Shown here: positions 43,295-51,073 of the stretch, in pieces
How the letters are laid out: each line of letters starts with the position of its first letter
Position numbering within the stretch: position 1 is the stretch's first letter
Assembly (NCBI GenBank): GCA_031406155.1
Contig: JANOGW010000056.1
Location: forward strand, 62,001-126,000
Reading direction: 5' to 3'
Length of the DNA: 64,000 nt
Origin: JACMNW01 sp031406155
Lineage (GTDB): Bacteria; Pseudomonadota; Alphaproteobacteria; Rhodobacterales; Rhodobacteraceae
The notes under the pieces: generated by a model
What the model saw: the letters and a program-made list of their open reading frames with translations, nothing else
The model's database searches: none
What the model was told of the DNA's origin: nothing
Translations under genes and position numbers: made by a program

Positions 43295-43833
43295 ACGCCC
43301 TGATCGCCCTGCACAACCGGCTGTTTGCCGCCCTAGAACCCGCGTCGTCTTTCTTGTTGCCGACCTTGGCGAGGCTGGTTTTTGCTGGCGTCCTGCTTGG
43401 CTATTTCTGGGCCTCCGCAAAGACTAAATTGTGGGACGGGATATTCAGCGTGTCGGACGGAGCCTATGCGCAGATCTTTCCCAAAGCGTTCGAGGCGGCA
43501 GGCTATGACGCCGGTCAACTTGGCCTGTGGCAGGGTTTGGTGGTCACAGCGGGAACTTATGCCGAGTTCCTGTTGCCGTTGTTGATCGTGATCGGCCTTC
43601 TGACCCGGTTGTCCGCGATAGGGATGATTTGCTTCATCGTGGTGCAAAGCCTGACGGACATCTATGGCCATGGCGCGTCAGGCGAAACGATTGGCCGCTG
43701 GTTTGACCGCGCGCCCGACGCGCTGATCCTTGACCAGCGCGCCTTCTGGGTGCTGCTGCTTGCGATCCTCGTGATCAAGGGCGCCGGAGTGTTCTCGGTT
43801 GATCGCGCACTGCGTCAATGGCTGTCTGGCTGA
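43291..43833 (+). CDS. DoxX-family membrane protein of the bufferin locus
   Basis: 180 aa from TTG 43291, overlapping the preceding stop (TTGA) and eight bases after GAAGGA. About four membrane segments (about 22-42, 85-103, 107-125, 150-166) and the GxLLGYFWASAKTKLWDG region match DoxX proteins. DoxX genes are regular companions of DUF692/DUF2063/DUF2282 clusters. It may take part in redox handling at the membrane. Its 3' end overlaps the next, convergent gene by 19 bp. Confidence 0.82.
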   Translation: MNALIALHNRLFAALEPASSFLLPTLARLVFAGVLLGYFWASAKTKLWDGIFSVSDGAYAQIFPKAFEAAGYDAGQLGLWQGLVVTAGTYAEFLLPLLIVIGLLTRLSAIGMICFIVVQSLTDIYGHGASGETIGRWFDRAPDALILDQRAFWVLLLAILVIKGAGVFSVDRALRQWLSG

Positions 43834-44171
43834 CGCGCGGCCAGCGCAAGGATGCCGCCGATCAGGCACATCGCGATCGGGAACATCGTAAAGACGCCAA
43901 AGCCGAACGCCCAGTAGATCGCAACCGACGCCAAGATCAGCAAAACACCTGCGCCGACGTTCTGCGACCGCGCCATGGCGCCCCCTGCGATGGCAAGAAT
44001 AGGTGCCAGAAAGCTTGCGGCGCGGATCAGCATCGGGTGATCAACCTGTTTCGCCAGATCGCCGATCTCGCCATTTTGTTCAATGAAAACGGTGTACCCA
44101 TAGCCGAAAAAACCGATGATCATTGCCCAGACACCGCCGATAATGCCCAGGACCAACGCTGCGTTTCTCAT
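43815..44171 (-). CDS. Small four-helix membrane protein, unknown function
   Basis: 118 aa from ATG 44171 (the open frame begins at 44213). Four hydrophobic segments: ALVLGIIGGVWAMIIGFFGYG, LIRAASFLAPILAIAGGAMA, VGAGVLLILASVAIYWAFGF and FTMFPIAMCLIGGILALAA (given in parts). Topology resembles DUF4064-like small membrane proteins. It overlaps the DoxX gene by 19 bp at the 3' end, so it is not part of that operon. No functional clue is visible. Confidence 0.7.
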   Translation of the reverse strand: MRNAALVLGIIGGVWAMIIGFFGYGYTVFIEQNGEIGDLAKQVDHPMLIRAASFLAPILAIAGGAMARSQNVGAGVLLILASVAIYWAFGFGVFTMFPIAMCLIGGILALAARQPDSH

Positions 44172-44376
44172 TTTATCTTTTACTTTCTTATAGATACCGC
44201 AGAACCCGGGCACCCCTGATTCTGGCTTGCTTTTTAATGCGGTTTTGGCATGATTTTTGTCGTGACGACAGCCTTTCTAGCAGCCTCCTGAGTGCCATGC
44301 AGCCGGAGACATTGGAAGATCTGGGTGCACGGCCCGTGGCATGTCGCCCCGGGAAGAATGATGAAGGAGATGCGGC

Positions 44377-44583
44377 ATGCCGACGGGCACCGTAAAGTGG
44401 TTCAACAGCACCAAGGGCTATGGATTTATCGCGCCAGACGACGGCGGCAAGGATGTGTTCGTGCACATTTCGGCGGTCGAGCGTGCGGGATTGAAAAGCC
44501 TGAATGACAACCAGAAAATCGGCTACGATCTGCAATCGGGTCGGGATGGGAAGGAATCTGCAGGCGACTTGCGCATCTTGTAA
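44377..44583 (+). CDS. Cold-shock-domain protein
   Basis: 68 aa. RNP1 (KGYGFIAP) and RNP2 (DVFVHI) are complete, with the usual GTVKWFNSTKG start. It binds single-stranded RNA or DNA as a small OB-fold chaperone. GAAGGAG lies eight bases before ATG. The intergenic region upstream is about 200 bp and contains a near-sigma54-like and a weak sigma70-like match, so the leader is probably long, as is usual for csp genes. The isolated position fits a single-gene unit. Confidence 0.93.
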   Translation: MPTGTVKWFNSTKGYGFIAPDDGGKDVFVHISAVERAGLKSLNDNQKIGYDLQSGRDGKESAGDLRIL

Positions 44584-44630
44584 GTCGTTGCGAGTGGCTG
44601 GATAAATCAAGGCTCCCTCTGGCAGGGGGG

Positions 44631-44963
44631 CTATTTAGCTTGCGTAAGTGCCGCCTCGGTGGCGCTGTCCCAACCGAGGTGCCATTTTGCCCCATCCTGA
44701 ATGACCGGGCGTTTCATCACGGCGGGTTGGGCTGCGATTTGCGCCTCGGGATCCGATACACGCAGGTACTCGCCAAAGCCGCGATAGGTGGTCGATTGCT
44801 TGTTGATCACCCGGTCGCCAAATTCGGCAACAATCTCCTCAATCTCAGCGGAAGACAACGGATCGGCCCGAACATCGCGAAACGCAACGTCCTTGCCCGC
44901 CGTTTGCAGAACCTTGATCGCCTTTTTGCAGGTGTCGCAGGTGGAAATTCCGTAAAGGATCAT
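44631..44963 (-). CDS. ArsC/Spx-like thioredoxin-fold protein
   Basis: 110 aa. The N-terminal MILYGISTCDTCKKAIKVL holds a CxxC-type pair (TCDTCKK), followed by RDVRADPLS and the C-terminal MKRPVIQDGAKWHLGW block of the ArsC family. Although related to arsenate reductase, many members of this subgroup (YffB-like) have no arsenate activity. No arsenic genes are nearby, so an arsenate reductase call is not supported. Cytosolic, single gene. Confidence 0.85.
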   Translation of the reverse strand: MILYGISTCDTCKKAIKVLQTAGKDVAFRDVRADPLSSAEIEEIVAEFGDRVINKQSTTYRGFGEYLRVSDPEAQIAAQPAVMKRPVIQDGAKWHLGWDSATEAALTQAK

Positions 44964-45026
44964 GGCGTTTCTCGTCTGATGGCATCTGGTACCCTGTGCA
45001 TACGCGCAACGTGGCCGCTGCGCAAT

Positions 45027-45422
45027 TCAGGCCGTGAAAGCGCGTGTCAGGGCTACCCCGGCCCAAGCCGAAGCTGCGGTCAGCACGGTGCCCCAGATCA
45101 CATCAGTGACCACCAGAATCGGCGACCACGATTTCATGATGGCGTAGCTGGTGAATTCATAGGTTCCATAGGCCATCGCCCCGATAATGGCGGCAGGCAG
45201 AATAATCGCCGAGCCGGTCTTCAGCGCAGGATAGCTGACAAGATAGATCAGCCCCGCAACATAGGCGAGGTAGAAAAGCGCGGCAGGAGCCAGCCGGATA
45301 TCAGCGAGCAGCTGGTCGCCAAGAAACCGTTCGAACAACGGGCGCATGTGCAGGGTCAGCATCAGCGCATCAAGCACAAGGAAGATGACGGCAGTCGAGG
45401 CGTAGAGGATCAGAATTTGCAT
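45027..45422 (-). CDS. DUF2177 family membrane protein
   Basis: 131 aa with four hydrophobic segments, an early ILYASTAVIFLVLDALML helix and GTYEFTSYAIMKSW / VVTDVIWGTVLTAAS blocks that are typical of DUF2177. Inner-membrane; function unknown. GAGCC lies shortly before the ATG. Its 5' side is the 620-bp gap ahead of rhlE. Confidence 0.82.
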   Translation of the reverse strand: MQILILYASTAVIFLVLDALMLTLHMRPLFERFLGDQLLADIRLAPAALFYLAYVAGLIYLVSYPALKTGSAIILPAAIIGAMAYGTYEFTSYAIMKSWSPILVVTDVIWGTVLTAASAWAGVALTRAFTA

Positions 45423-46042
45423 ACGGCGGGCTCCTTTAAGTTTCAGGTAGCACGCGCTGTGGAGTTGGGTAGGGCACGCGGGTGCACCCCGCCCGCCCGC
45501 CGCCTTGGCGCGAACGCTATCACAGTGCGCAGGACGGCAGTGCCCGGTCCTCGTGGCATCCGGATGCGCGCGCCTGCAACAAAAGGCATCGACCCTTCCG
45601 ACCTTTACCGAGGCTATAATCGCTAAATGCTATTCGATCGTTAGGGTGTTGTTTGCCCCGCACACATTATCGCAAAACTGAACTGCGCCGCTGTATCTTG
45701 CGCTGCTTTGGCGTCACCGTGATCACGCCCATCGCGGCCAGCCTTTCGCGACCGAATGGCGACAACTTCGCTAGAATCCAGCGCATCAATCCATCTGCAC
45801 GCGGGGTACGCAGACAGTGCATGCTTGACATATCGCGCCAGATACCCCATTTGGCCCCTATCGGAGAGCCCGTGCCGCGTGAGCATGTGAAAGGCCCCGA
45901 CACTGGTTCCCACCGCACGCAGGGGTTCCGCGCCTCCAACGGTACCCGGCAAGCGCCGGATGCGAGAGGGCGGCGCTTCCCACTGCCGGGCCCCGCAACA
46001 GCGGCCCCGGACAGGCGGCATGTGGCCGCCGGAAAGACATTG
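45423..46042. other. Long intergenic region ahead of rhlE
   Basis: 620 bp without a supportable gene. A TATAAT hexamer at 45615-45620 could mark an rhlE promoter with a leader of about 415 nt; no good -35 pairs with it. Open frames exist on both strands (for example 45641-46228 on minus, which overlaps rhlE) but they lack recognisable domains and ribosome sites. A decayed gene remnant cannot be excluded. Confidence 0.4.
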
Positions 46043-47404
46043 ATGACGACTTTTGCAGACCTGGGCCTTTCGCCCAAGATACTGGCAACATTGGCTAAAA
46101 CCACCATTACCACGCCAACACCAATTCAGGTGCAGGCGATCCCGCATATCATGGCGGGGCGCGATCTGATGGGTCTGGCACAAACCGGCACCGGCAAAAC
46201 CGCCGCCTTCGGCTTGCCGTTGCTTCACCGCCTACTGGATATCGGCCATCCGCCGGGCCCACGCAATGTGCGTGCGCTGATTTTGGCCCCGACGCGCGAA
46301 CTCGTCGCGCAAATCGCTGTAAACCTAGAGGTTTTCACCAAAGGTACCGCCTGCAAAGTGCATGTCGTGACCGGTGGCCAGTCGATTTTCCGCCAGACCG
46401 AACGCCTGGCCAAAGGCACCGATGTACTGGTGGCAACGCCCGGTCGCCTGATCGATTTGCTGGAACGCAACGCGGTCAACCTGGAACACTGCGGCTATCT
46501 GGTGCTGGACGAGGCTGATCAGATGCTCGACATGGGGTTCATCCATGCCCTGAAAAAGATCGCCAAGCACATCCCGCTGAAAAGGCAGACACTTCTGTTT
46601 TCCGCCACGATGCCGAAACTGATCGAGGATCTGGCGGATACCTATCTGCGAAATGCGGTGAAGGTGCAGGTCGCCCCCCCCGGCAAGCCAGTCGAAAAGA
46701 TCACGCAAGCGGTGCATTTCATCCCGCAAGGCGACAAGGCCAAGTTGCTGGAAGGCTATCTTAAATCCCATCCGGGCGAACAGGCGCTGGTGTTCGGGCG
46801 CACCAAGCATGGCTCTGAAAAACTGATGAAACTGCTGGTTTCCTGGGGGTTTAGTGCAGGCTCCATCCACGGCAACAAAAGCCAGAACCAACGTGACCGC
46901 ACACTGACCGATTTCCGCGAAGCGAAACTTGCTGTGCTGGTGGCAACCGACGTTGCAGCGCGCGGCATCGACATTCCGGGCGTGCGGCATGTATACAACT
47001 ATGACATGCCGAATGTGCCCGAAAACTATGTGCACCGGATCGGGCGCACCGCGCGTGCCGGCGCTGAAGGCAAGGCGATTGCGTTCTGCGCACCCGCGGA
47101 AATGGATGAATTCAAGGCGATTGAAAAGATGCTGAAAACGCCGCTTCCGGTCATCGGTGGCGCGCCGTGGGCCGGCGAGGCGTTGTCGGCGGCGGCCAAA
47201 TCGAACCAGAACCGCGGCGGGCGCCAGCAACCCAAAGGCGGGCAACAGCGTCAGGGCCAGAAGGCCGGGCCAAAACCGGTCGGTCAACCGGGGCAAAGCC
47301 GCTTTGCCGCCAAGCCGGCTAACCGGCCCGAAGGTGGCCAGAATGCTCCGCGCAAGTCGGTGCGCCATTCCGGGCAGAGCCGCCCGAAATCGGCCACCGT
47401 CTAA
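46043..47404 (+). CDS. rhlE: DEAD-box ATP-dependent RNA helicase, RhlE-like
   Basis: 453 aa from ATG 46043, seven bases after GGAAAG; the open frame extends 390 bp upstream but without similarity. All helicase motifs are present: the Q-motif Gln in TPTPIQVQAI, AQTGTGKT, PTRELVAQ, TPGRLIDLL, DEAD as VLDEADQMLD, SAT, and HRIGRTARAG with the ARGIDIPG segment. The C-terminal 80 residues are a basic Gly/Gln/Arg/Lys-rich tail that would bind RNA. Likely roles are ribosome assembly and RNA turnover in the cold. Followed by a GC-rich hairpin. Confidence 0.92.
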   Translation: MTTFADLGLSPKILATLAKTTITTPTPIQVQAIPHIMAGRDLMGLAQTGTGKTAAFGLPLLHRLLDIGHPPGPRNVRALILAPTRELVAQIAVNLEVFTKGTACKVHVVTGGQSIFRQTERLAKGTDVLVATPGRLIDLLERNAVNLEHCGYLVLDEADQMLDMGFIHALKKIAKHIPLKRQTLLFSATMPKLIEDLADTYLRNAVKVQVAPPGKPVEKITQAVHFIPQGDKAKLLEGYLKSHPGEQALVFGRTKHGSEKLMKLLVSWGFSAGSIHGNKSQNQRDRTLTDFREAKLAVLVATDVAARGIDIPGVRHVYNYDMPNVPENYVHRIGRTARAGAEGKAIAFCAPAEMDEFKAIEKMLKTPLPVIGGAPWAGEALSAAAKSNQNRGGRQQPKGGQQRQGQKAGPKPVGQPGQSRFAAKPANRPEGGQNAPRKSVRHSGQSRPKSATV

Positions 47405-47409
47405 TACAA

Positions 47410-47439
47410 GACGGCCCGCGCGATAACGTGCGGGCCGTC
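47410..47439. terminator. Hairpin between convergent rhlE and a small gene
   Basis: 10-bp perfect stem GACGGCCCGC (47410-47419) / GCGGGCCGTC (47430-47439) with a 10-nt loop, 5 bp after the rhlE stop and 25 bp from the stop of the convergent gene. It has no T-run but is well placed as a bidirectional terminator. Confidence 0.65.
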
Positions 47440-47464
47440 AACTACTACGCTGAAAAGCAATTAG

Positions 47465-47917
47465 CTAATGCGCCTCTTCTTCGAGGTTCAACTTCATTTC
47501 CAAGAGAACCTGTTGAATCGCAAGGGTTTCGCGCAGCAGCCGCTTTGCCTCGTTGATTGAAATCACGCCATCCCCAATCGCCGCGGCATATTCCGCCATC
47601 AATTGGGCAAATCGCTGGGACAGCGCCACAACATCGTCGTTGACGTCGGTTGATACTGCGTTGCGCCGTTCGGTATCGTAAGACATCGTAATGCCGCGCA
47701 GGTCTGCAAGAGCCGATGTTACATGCGGAAACCGTGCCGCCGCCTCTAGTGCCGCCACGACGTCAATCGGCATGAAGCGATCGGCATGTTCATCCGCATC
47801 CGAATAATACCGCCCCAGTGTCGCCTTGGATTTACCGGTCAGCGTACATGCCGTCTCGATCCCCACGTCCTTAACCAGCGCCTCGGTGTGCTTCTTCAGA
47901 TAGCCTTCAACGCTCAT
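47465..47917 (-). CDS. Hypothetical protein with helix-turn-helix-like N-terminus and coiled coil
   Basis: 150 aa. The first 60 residues (VEGYLKKHTEALVKDVGIETACTLTGKSKATLGRYYSD, in parts) look like a helix-turn-helix of the CII-like type. Residues about 95-150 form a long amphipathic helix ending in a Leu-rich acidic segment (LAIQQVLLEMKLNLEEEAH). I know similar uncharacterised proteins from Rhodobacteraceae and prophages, but no phage genes are near. It may be a small DNA-binding regulator. Function unproven. Confidence 0.6.
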   Translation of the reverse strand: MSVEGYLKKHTEALVKDVGIETACTLTGKSKATLGRYYSDADEHADRFMPIDVVAALEAAARFPHVTSALADLRGITMSYDTERRNAVSTDVNDDVVALSQRFAQLMAEYAAAIGDGVISINEAKRLLRETLAIQQVLLEMKLNLEEEAH

Positions 47918-48004
47918 CGTGCAGTCCTTGGTACGCCCCCCCCGACATGGGGGAAATCTGAATGTCTTTTCCCATTAATGTTTGCTTTTGAGTTTGTCAT
48001 TCAT

Positions 48005-48198
48005 AATCCAGTTCCGGGCAACCGGGACCGTAACGAGTCGTCGGTGTCCCCAGCACCGACTTGGTTGGAAGTCCGCCGCGCACCGATCCCGACTGGGATG
48101 GCTTTAGTCGTTTTCCTTTGCCGTGCGGCGGGCTGTCAGATTCGAGGTTTGTAAAGATTTACGCAGAGGCCGGGGGCTGGCCTCTGCGAGTCTTTTGC
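48005..48198 (+). ncRNA. Candidate structured small RNA ending at an intrinsic terminator
   Basis: Successive hairpins are visible: a 7-bp stem closed by a GCAA tetraloop (48011-48017/48022-48028), GTCGGTG/CACCGAC (48040-48046/48054-48060), and ATCCC/GGGAT (48086-48090/48095-48099) nested inside CCGCCGC(G)CAC / GTGCGGCGG (48073-48083/48123-48131). A terminator follows at 48162-48198. No known RNA family was recognised. Exact 5' end unknown. Confidence 0.4.
48162..48198 (+). terminator. Rho-independent terminator upstream of tdk
   Basis: 10-bp perfect stem CGCAGAGGCC (48162-48171) / GGCCTCTGCG (48179-48188) with a 7-nt loop, followed by AGTCTTTT. It is oriented to end a plus-strand transcript, yet no plus-strand gene ends before it. 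Confidence 0.75.
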
Positions 48199-48301
48199 AT
48201 CTGGTGCCAGTCCGGCCGCGAAGTTGACGTCCCGCCAACGAGTGCCCAAACGTTGCCGAACCGCCCTTGCCAGCCTCGATATTGCACTGCTATCTGCCGC
48301 C

Positions 48302-48895
48302 ATGGCAAAACTGTACTTCCACTATTCGACCATGAATGCGGGCAAATCGACCTCGCTTTTGCAGGCGTCGCACAATTACCGCGAAAGTGGCATGGCGACC
48401 TACCTGATCACTGCACAGTTTGACGGTCGCGCCGGCGATGGTCGCATCGCAAGCCGCATCGGCATTGGCGAGCCTGCTGACACCTTCGCCCCCGACACCG
48501 ATCTTTTCGCCAAACTGGCCACCCGCCTTACCCTTGGCACAATCGCCTGTGTGTTCATTGACGAGGCGCAATTCTTGTCGAAAGCGCAGGTCTGGCAGCT
48601 GGCATGTGCCGTCGATGATCTGGGTGTGCCGATCATGTGCTACGGTCTTCGTGTCGATTTCCGGGGCGAGCTGTTTCCCGGATCGGCCGCACTTCTGGCT
48701 TGGGCGGATGAGATGCGCGAAGTCAGAACCATCTGTTTTTGCGGCAAGAAAGCCACTATGGTGGTGCGCAAAGGGCCGGATGGGCGTGCCTTGCAAGACG
48801 GCGAGCAGGTGCAGATCGGGGGCAATGAGACCTATACCTCGCTCTGCCGTCGTCATTGGCGCGACGCCGTGGAAGGTCGCACCGCGGCCGCCTGA
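48302..48895 (+). CDS. tdk: Thymidine kinase
   Basis: 197 aa from ATG 48302 (MAKLYFHYSTMNAGKST), the canonical type II start. P-loop STMNAGKST, Walker B VFIDEAQFLS, and the zinc cysteines in CFCGKKA and the C-terminal SLCRRHW. The lid segment with the substrate-binding Tyr is NETYTSLC. It phosphorylates thymidine (and deoxyuridine) with ATP. It lies 3.7 kb from the cdd-deoA-deoB-add-upp operon and completes nucleoside salvage. It overlaps the convergent EamA gene by 43 bp. Confidence 0.95.
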   Translation: MAKLYFHYSTMNAGKSTSLLQASHNYRESGMATYLITAQFDGRAGDGRIASRIGIGEPADTFAPDTDLFAKLATRLTLGTIACVFIDEAQFLSKAQVWQLACAVDDLGVPIMCYGLRVDFRGELFPGSAALLAWADEMREVRTICFCGKKATMVVRKGPDGRALQDGEQVQIGGNETYTSLCRRHWRDAVEGRTAAA

Positions 48896-49797
48896 CGCGC
48901 CCGGAGCGCGATCATGATCCCCGCCGCCGCGATCAGGCCCATCCCAAGGACAGCCTGCGCGCTTGGCACCTCTGACCAGATCAGCCACCCCCAAAGGGCG
49001 GCAGCGGGCAGCAACACATATTCGAACACCGAAACCCGGCTGGCCTCGGCGATCTGATAGGCCTTGATCATCAGTCCCACCCCGATCACCGACACCGTCG
49101 CCTGCACCAACACCCAGAACAAAAATGCAGACGACGGCCAGACCCAACCCCGCTGGATAAACCCGTCAGGCCCCTCTGGCACGGTCAATGGCAGCAAGGC
49201 AAGGATTCCCATTCCAACAACCCCAAGCAGCCCCAAGGCTACAAAGAACCCCGCAAGCAACGTCTCGGCGCTTTCCTTGGAACACCATTCACGGGTCGCG
49301 ATATTGCCGATGGCATACAGCGCGCCTGCCAAAACCGGCAGTAGCGCTGCCGGCGATGCGTCTTCGATGACTGACGGCCCAAGCACCAGAACCACACCGA
49401 CAAAGCCGATTGCCACGGCGGCAATCCGCACCGGCCCGATCGGGTGCCCATAGGCAAAACGCGCAATCAAAAGCACGAAAATCGGCGCCGTGAACAGCCC
49501 GGCTGCCACCTGCGCCACGGGCAGAAACGCAAGGCTGCCAAAGTAGATCAGCATCGCGAAACCGTGGATCGCACTGCGCGCCGCAACCGCACGCAGTGCG
49601 ACCGGTCGCAGGCGCAAACCCATCGGCTTGATCAGGGCCGCGATCATCGCAAGTGCAAACACCGACCGCGTCGCATGAAACTGCCATAACCCCGTCTCGG
49701 CCGCGATGACGCGGACATAATTATCGGCATAGGTCACCAGCAGCGCATAGATCAAGATCGCCCCAGCGGCGGCCAAAGTGCGGTCTTGGGTTGGCAT
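48853..49797 (-). CDS. EamA-family (DMT superfamily) transporter
   Basis: 314 aa from ATG 49797; the open frame continues far upstream over another gene and is not used. Ten hydrophobic segments in two homologous halves and the AGLFTAPIFVLLIARF / FEYVLLPAAALWGWLIW blocks mark a drug/metabolite transporter. The 3' end overlaps tdk by 43 bp. Substrate unknown, possibly amino acid or metabolite export. Confidence 0.82.
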   Translation of the reverse strand: MPTQDRTLAAAGAILIYALLVTYADNYVRVIAAETGLWQFHATRSVFALAMIAALIKPMGLRLRPVALRAVAARSAIHGFAMLIYFGSLAFLPVAQVAAGLFTAPIFVLLIARFAYGHPIGPVRIAAVAIGFVGVVLVLGPSVIEDASPAALLPVLAGALYAIGNIATREWCSKESAETLLAGFFVALGLLGVVGMGILALLPLTVPEGPDGFIQRGWVWPSSAFLFWVLVQATVSVIGVGLMIKAYQIAEASRVSVFEYVLLPAAALWGWLIWSEVPSAQAVLGMGLIAAAGIMIALRARQAAAVRPSTASRQ

Positions 49798-49989
49798 TAT
49801 TGCTGCGTCCTTCTTCAAAGCATCTTGCCTGTAAACCCCGAGTGCGGCGACACCGCGCGCCGAATACCGACACACGCCGGGGTCAGACCGCCGCGCGGAT
49901 CGCAGCCATCTTTCCGTCGCGTCGTCGTGGTGATTGTGGCCGCGGCTCGGCTCGGTTAACGTCGCGCCAAAGTCAGGCCAGATCCATTT

Positions 49990-51012
49990 ATGACCGCTCT
50001 CAAAAAATATCTCAAGCTGGAAAGCCCCGGTCTGTGGCGCGATGCGCCGCACGATCAACGGCGCAATGTCGTGGTCAGTTTTGGCGAGGCTTCGCTGATC
50101 CTGTCGGACCCAAAAACCGATCTGGCGCTGTCGCACTGGTCGCTGCCCGCGGTCGAGCGGCGTAATCCCGGCGACAGCCCGGCGATCTTTTCCCCCGGCG
50201 CTGATCAATCCGAAAGCCTGGAGATTGAAGACCCCGACATGATCGCAGCACTTGAAACGGTGCAAGCCACGCTTGCCACGCGCCGTCCGCGCCCGGGGCG
50301 GTTGCGGGGCACGCTGTTTGCCGCATTTGCCCTTGCCGTGCTGGGTCTGGGGCTGTTCTGGCTGCCCGGGGCGGTGATCGAACATACCGCTGCCGTCGTG
50401 CCTGCCGCCAAGCGCGCCGAAATCGGCGAGTTGGCCTTGCGCGATGTCATCCGCCTGACCGGCGCGCCCTGTGCGCATCCCCTAGGGCAAAAAGCACTGG
50501 CAGAATTGTCCGAACGCCTGTTCGGCCCTGCCAATACCCCGATCTTGCTGGCGGTGCGTGACGGCGCATTGCCTGCGGTGCACCTGCCGGGCGATGTGAT
50601 CGTGCTGTCGCAAGGGTTGTTTGATGCGCAAAATGGCCCGCAGGCCGCCGCCGGGGCCGCATTGCTGGAACAGGCACGCGCGCAGGCCCGTGATCCCCTG
50701 ATCCCGATCCTGCACCATGTTGGGCTGATGGCAACGGTGCGGCTGCTGACTACCGGGGATCTGCCCGACGGCGTGCTGACCGGCTACGCCGAGAAAGTCC
50801 TGAATGCGCCGCCGCTGGCCCTGCCCCCCAACACCCTTCTGACCAGCTTTGTCGATGCGGGCGTTCCAAGCACGCCCTACGCCCTGACACTATTGCCGAG
50901 CGCGCCAGAAGCGACCTTTCTTCAGCAGAACGACCCCTTTGCGACGGCAAAGGCTCCAGCACTGATGCAAGATGAGGCATGGGTCAGCCTGCAAGCCATC
51001 TGCGAGGAATGA
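49990..51012 (+). CDS. M48-peptidase-like membrane protein lacking the zinc motif
   Basis: 340 aa. An N-terminal beta-rich cytosolic domain (1-100), one membrane segment (about 108-128), then a domain arranged like M48 metallopeptidases: LPGDVIVLSQGLFD (about 199-212) and HHVGLMATVRLLTTGDLPDGVLTGYAE (in parts, about 242-268). Where M48 enzymes carry HExxH, this protein has LLEQARAQARDPL (225-237) with no histidine pair. It therefore cannot bind zinc in the usual way. It seems conserved in Rhodobacteraceae as a hypothetical protein. Transcribed alone. Confidence 0.72.
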   Translation: MTALKKYLKLESPGLWRDAPHDQRRNVVVSFGEASLILSDPKTDLALSHWSLPAVERRNPGDSPAIFSPGADQSESLEIEDPDMIAALETVQATLATRRPRPGRLRGTLFAAFALAVLGLGLFWLPGAVIEHTAAVVPAAKRAEIGELALRDVIRLTGAPCAHPLGQKALAELSERLFGPANTPILLAVRDGALPAVHLPGDVIVLSQGLFDAQNGPQAAAGAALLEQARAQARDPLIPILHHVGLMATVRLLTTGDLPDGVLTGYAEKVLNAPPLALPPNTLLTSFVDAGVPSTPYALTLLPSAPEATFLQQNDPFATAKAPALMQDEAWVSLQAICEE

Positions 51013-51073
51013 CCGGCTGAAATTCAGGGTCTGCCTTTTGACACAACCGGCACCTGCTTTTGTCGGCCAAGTC

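Larger units (their letters stand above)
47918..48301. other. Intergenic region (384 bp) between a hypothetical gene and tdk
   Basis: No protein gene is supportable here. The middle part folds into several hairpins and ends at an intrinsic terminator (both listed separately), which suggests a plus-strand small RNA. The last 100 bp before tdk would contain the tdk promoter. Confidence 0.45.

Noticed and set aside
44246..44260. Near sigma54 promoter (TGGCATG-N4-TTGT) before the cold-shock gene
   Set aside because: The essential GC of the -12 element is GT here, and a weak sigma70-like match overlaps it; too uncertain to list.
44631..44963. Arsenate reductase function for the ArsC-like protein
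   Set aside because: No ars genes nearby and the subgroup includes non-arsenate enzymes; only the family is claimed.
45641..46228. Minus-strand open frame upstream of and overlapping rhlE
   Set aside because: Its translation has no recognisable motif and half of it is antisense to the helicase gene; a remnant remains possible but is not supported.
49798..50478. Extension of the EamA frame upstream to 50478
   Set aside because: It would be antisense to the M48-like gene; the transporter's membrane segments begin right after ATG 49797.
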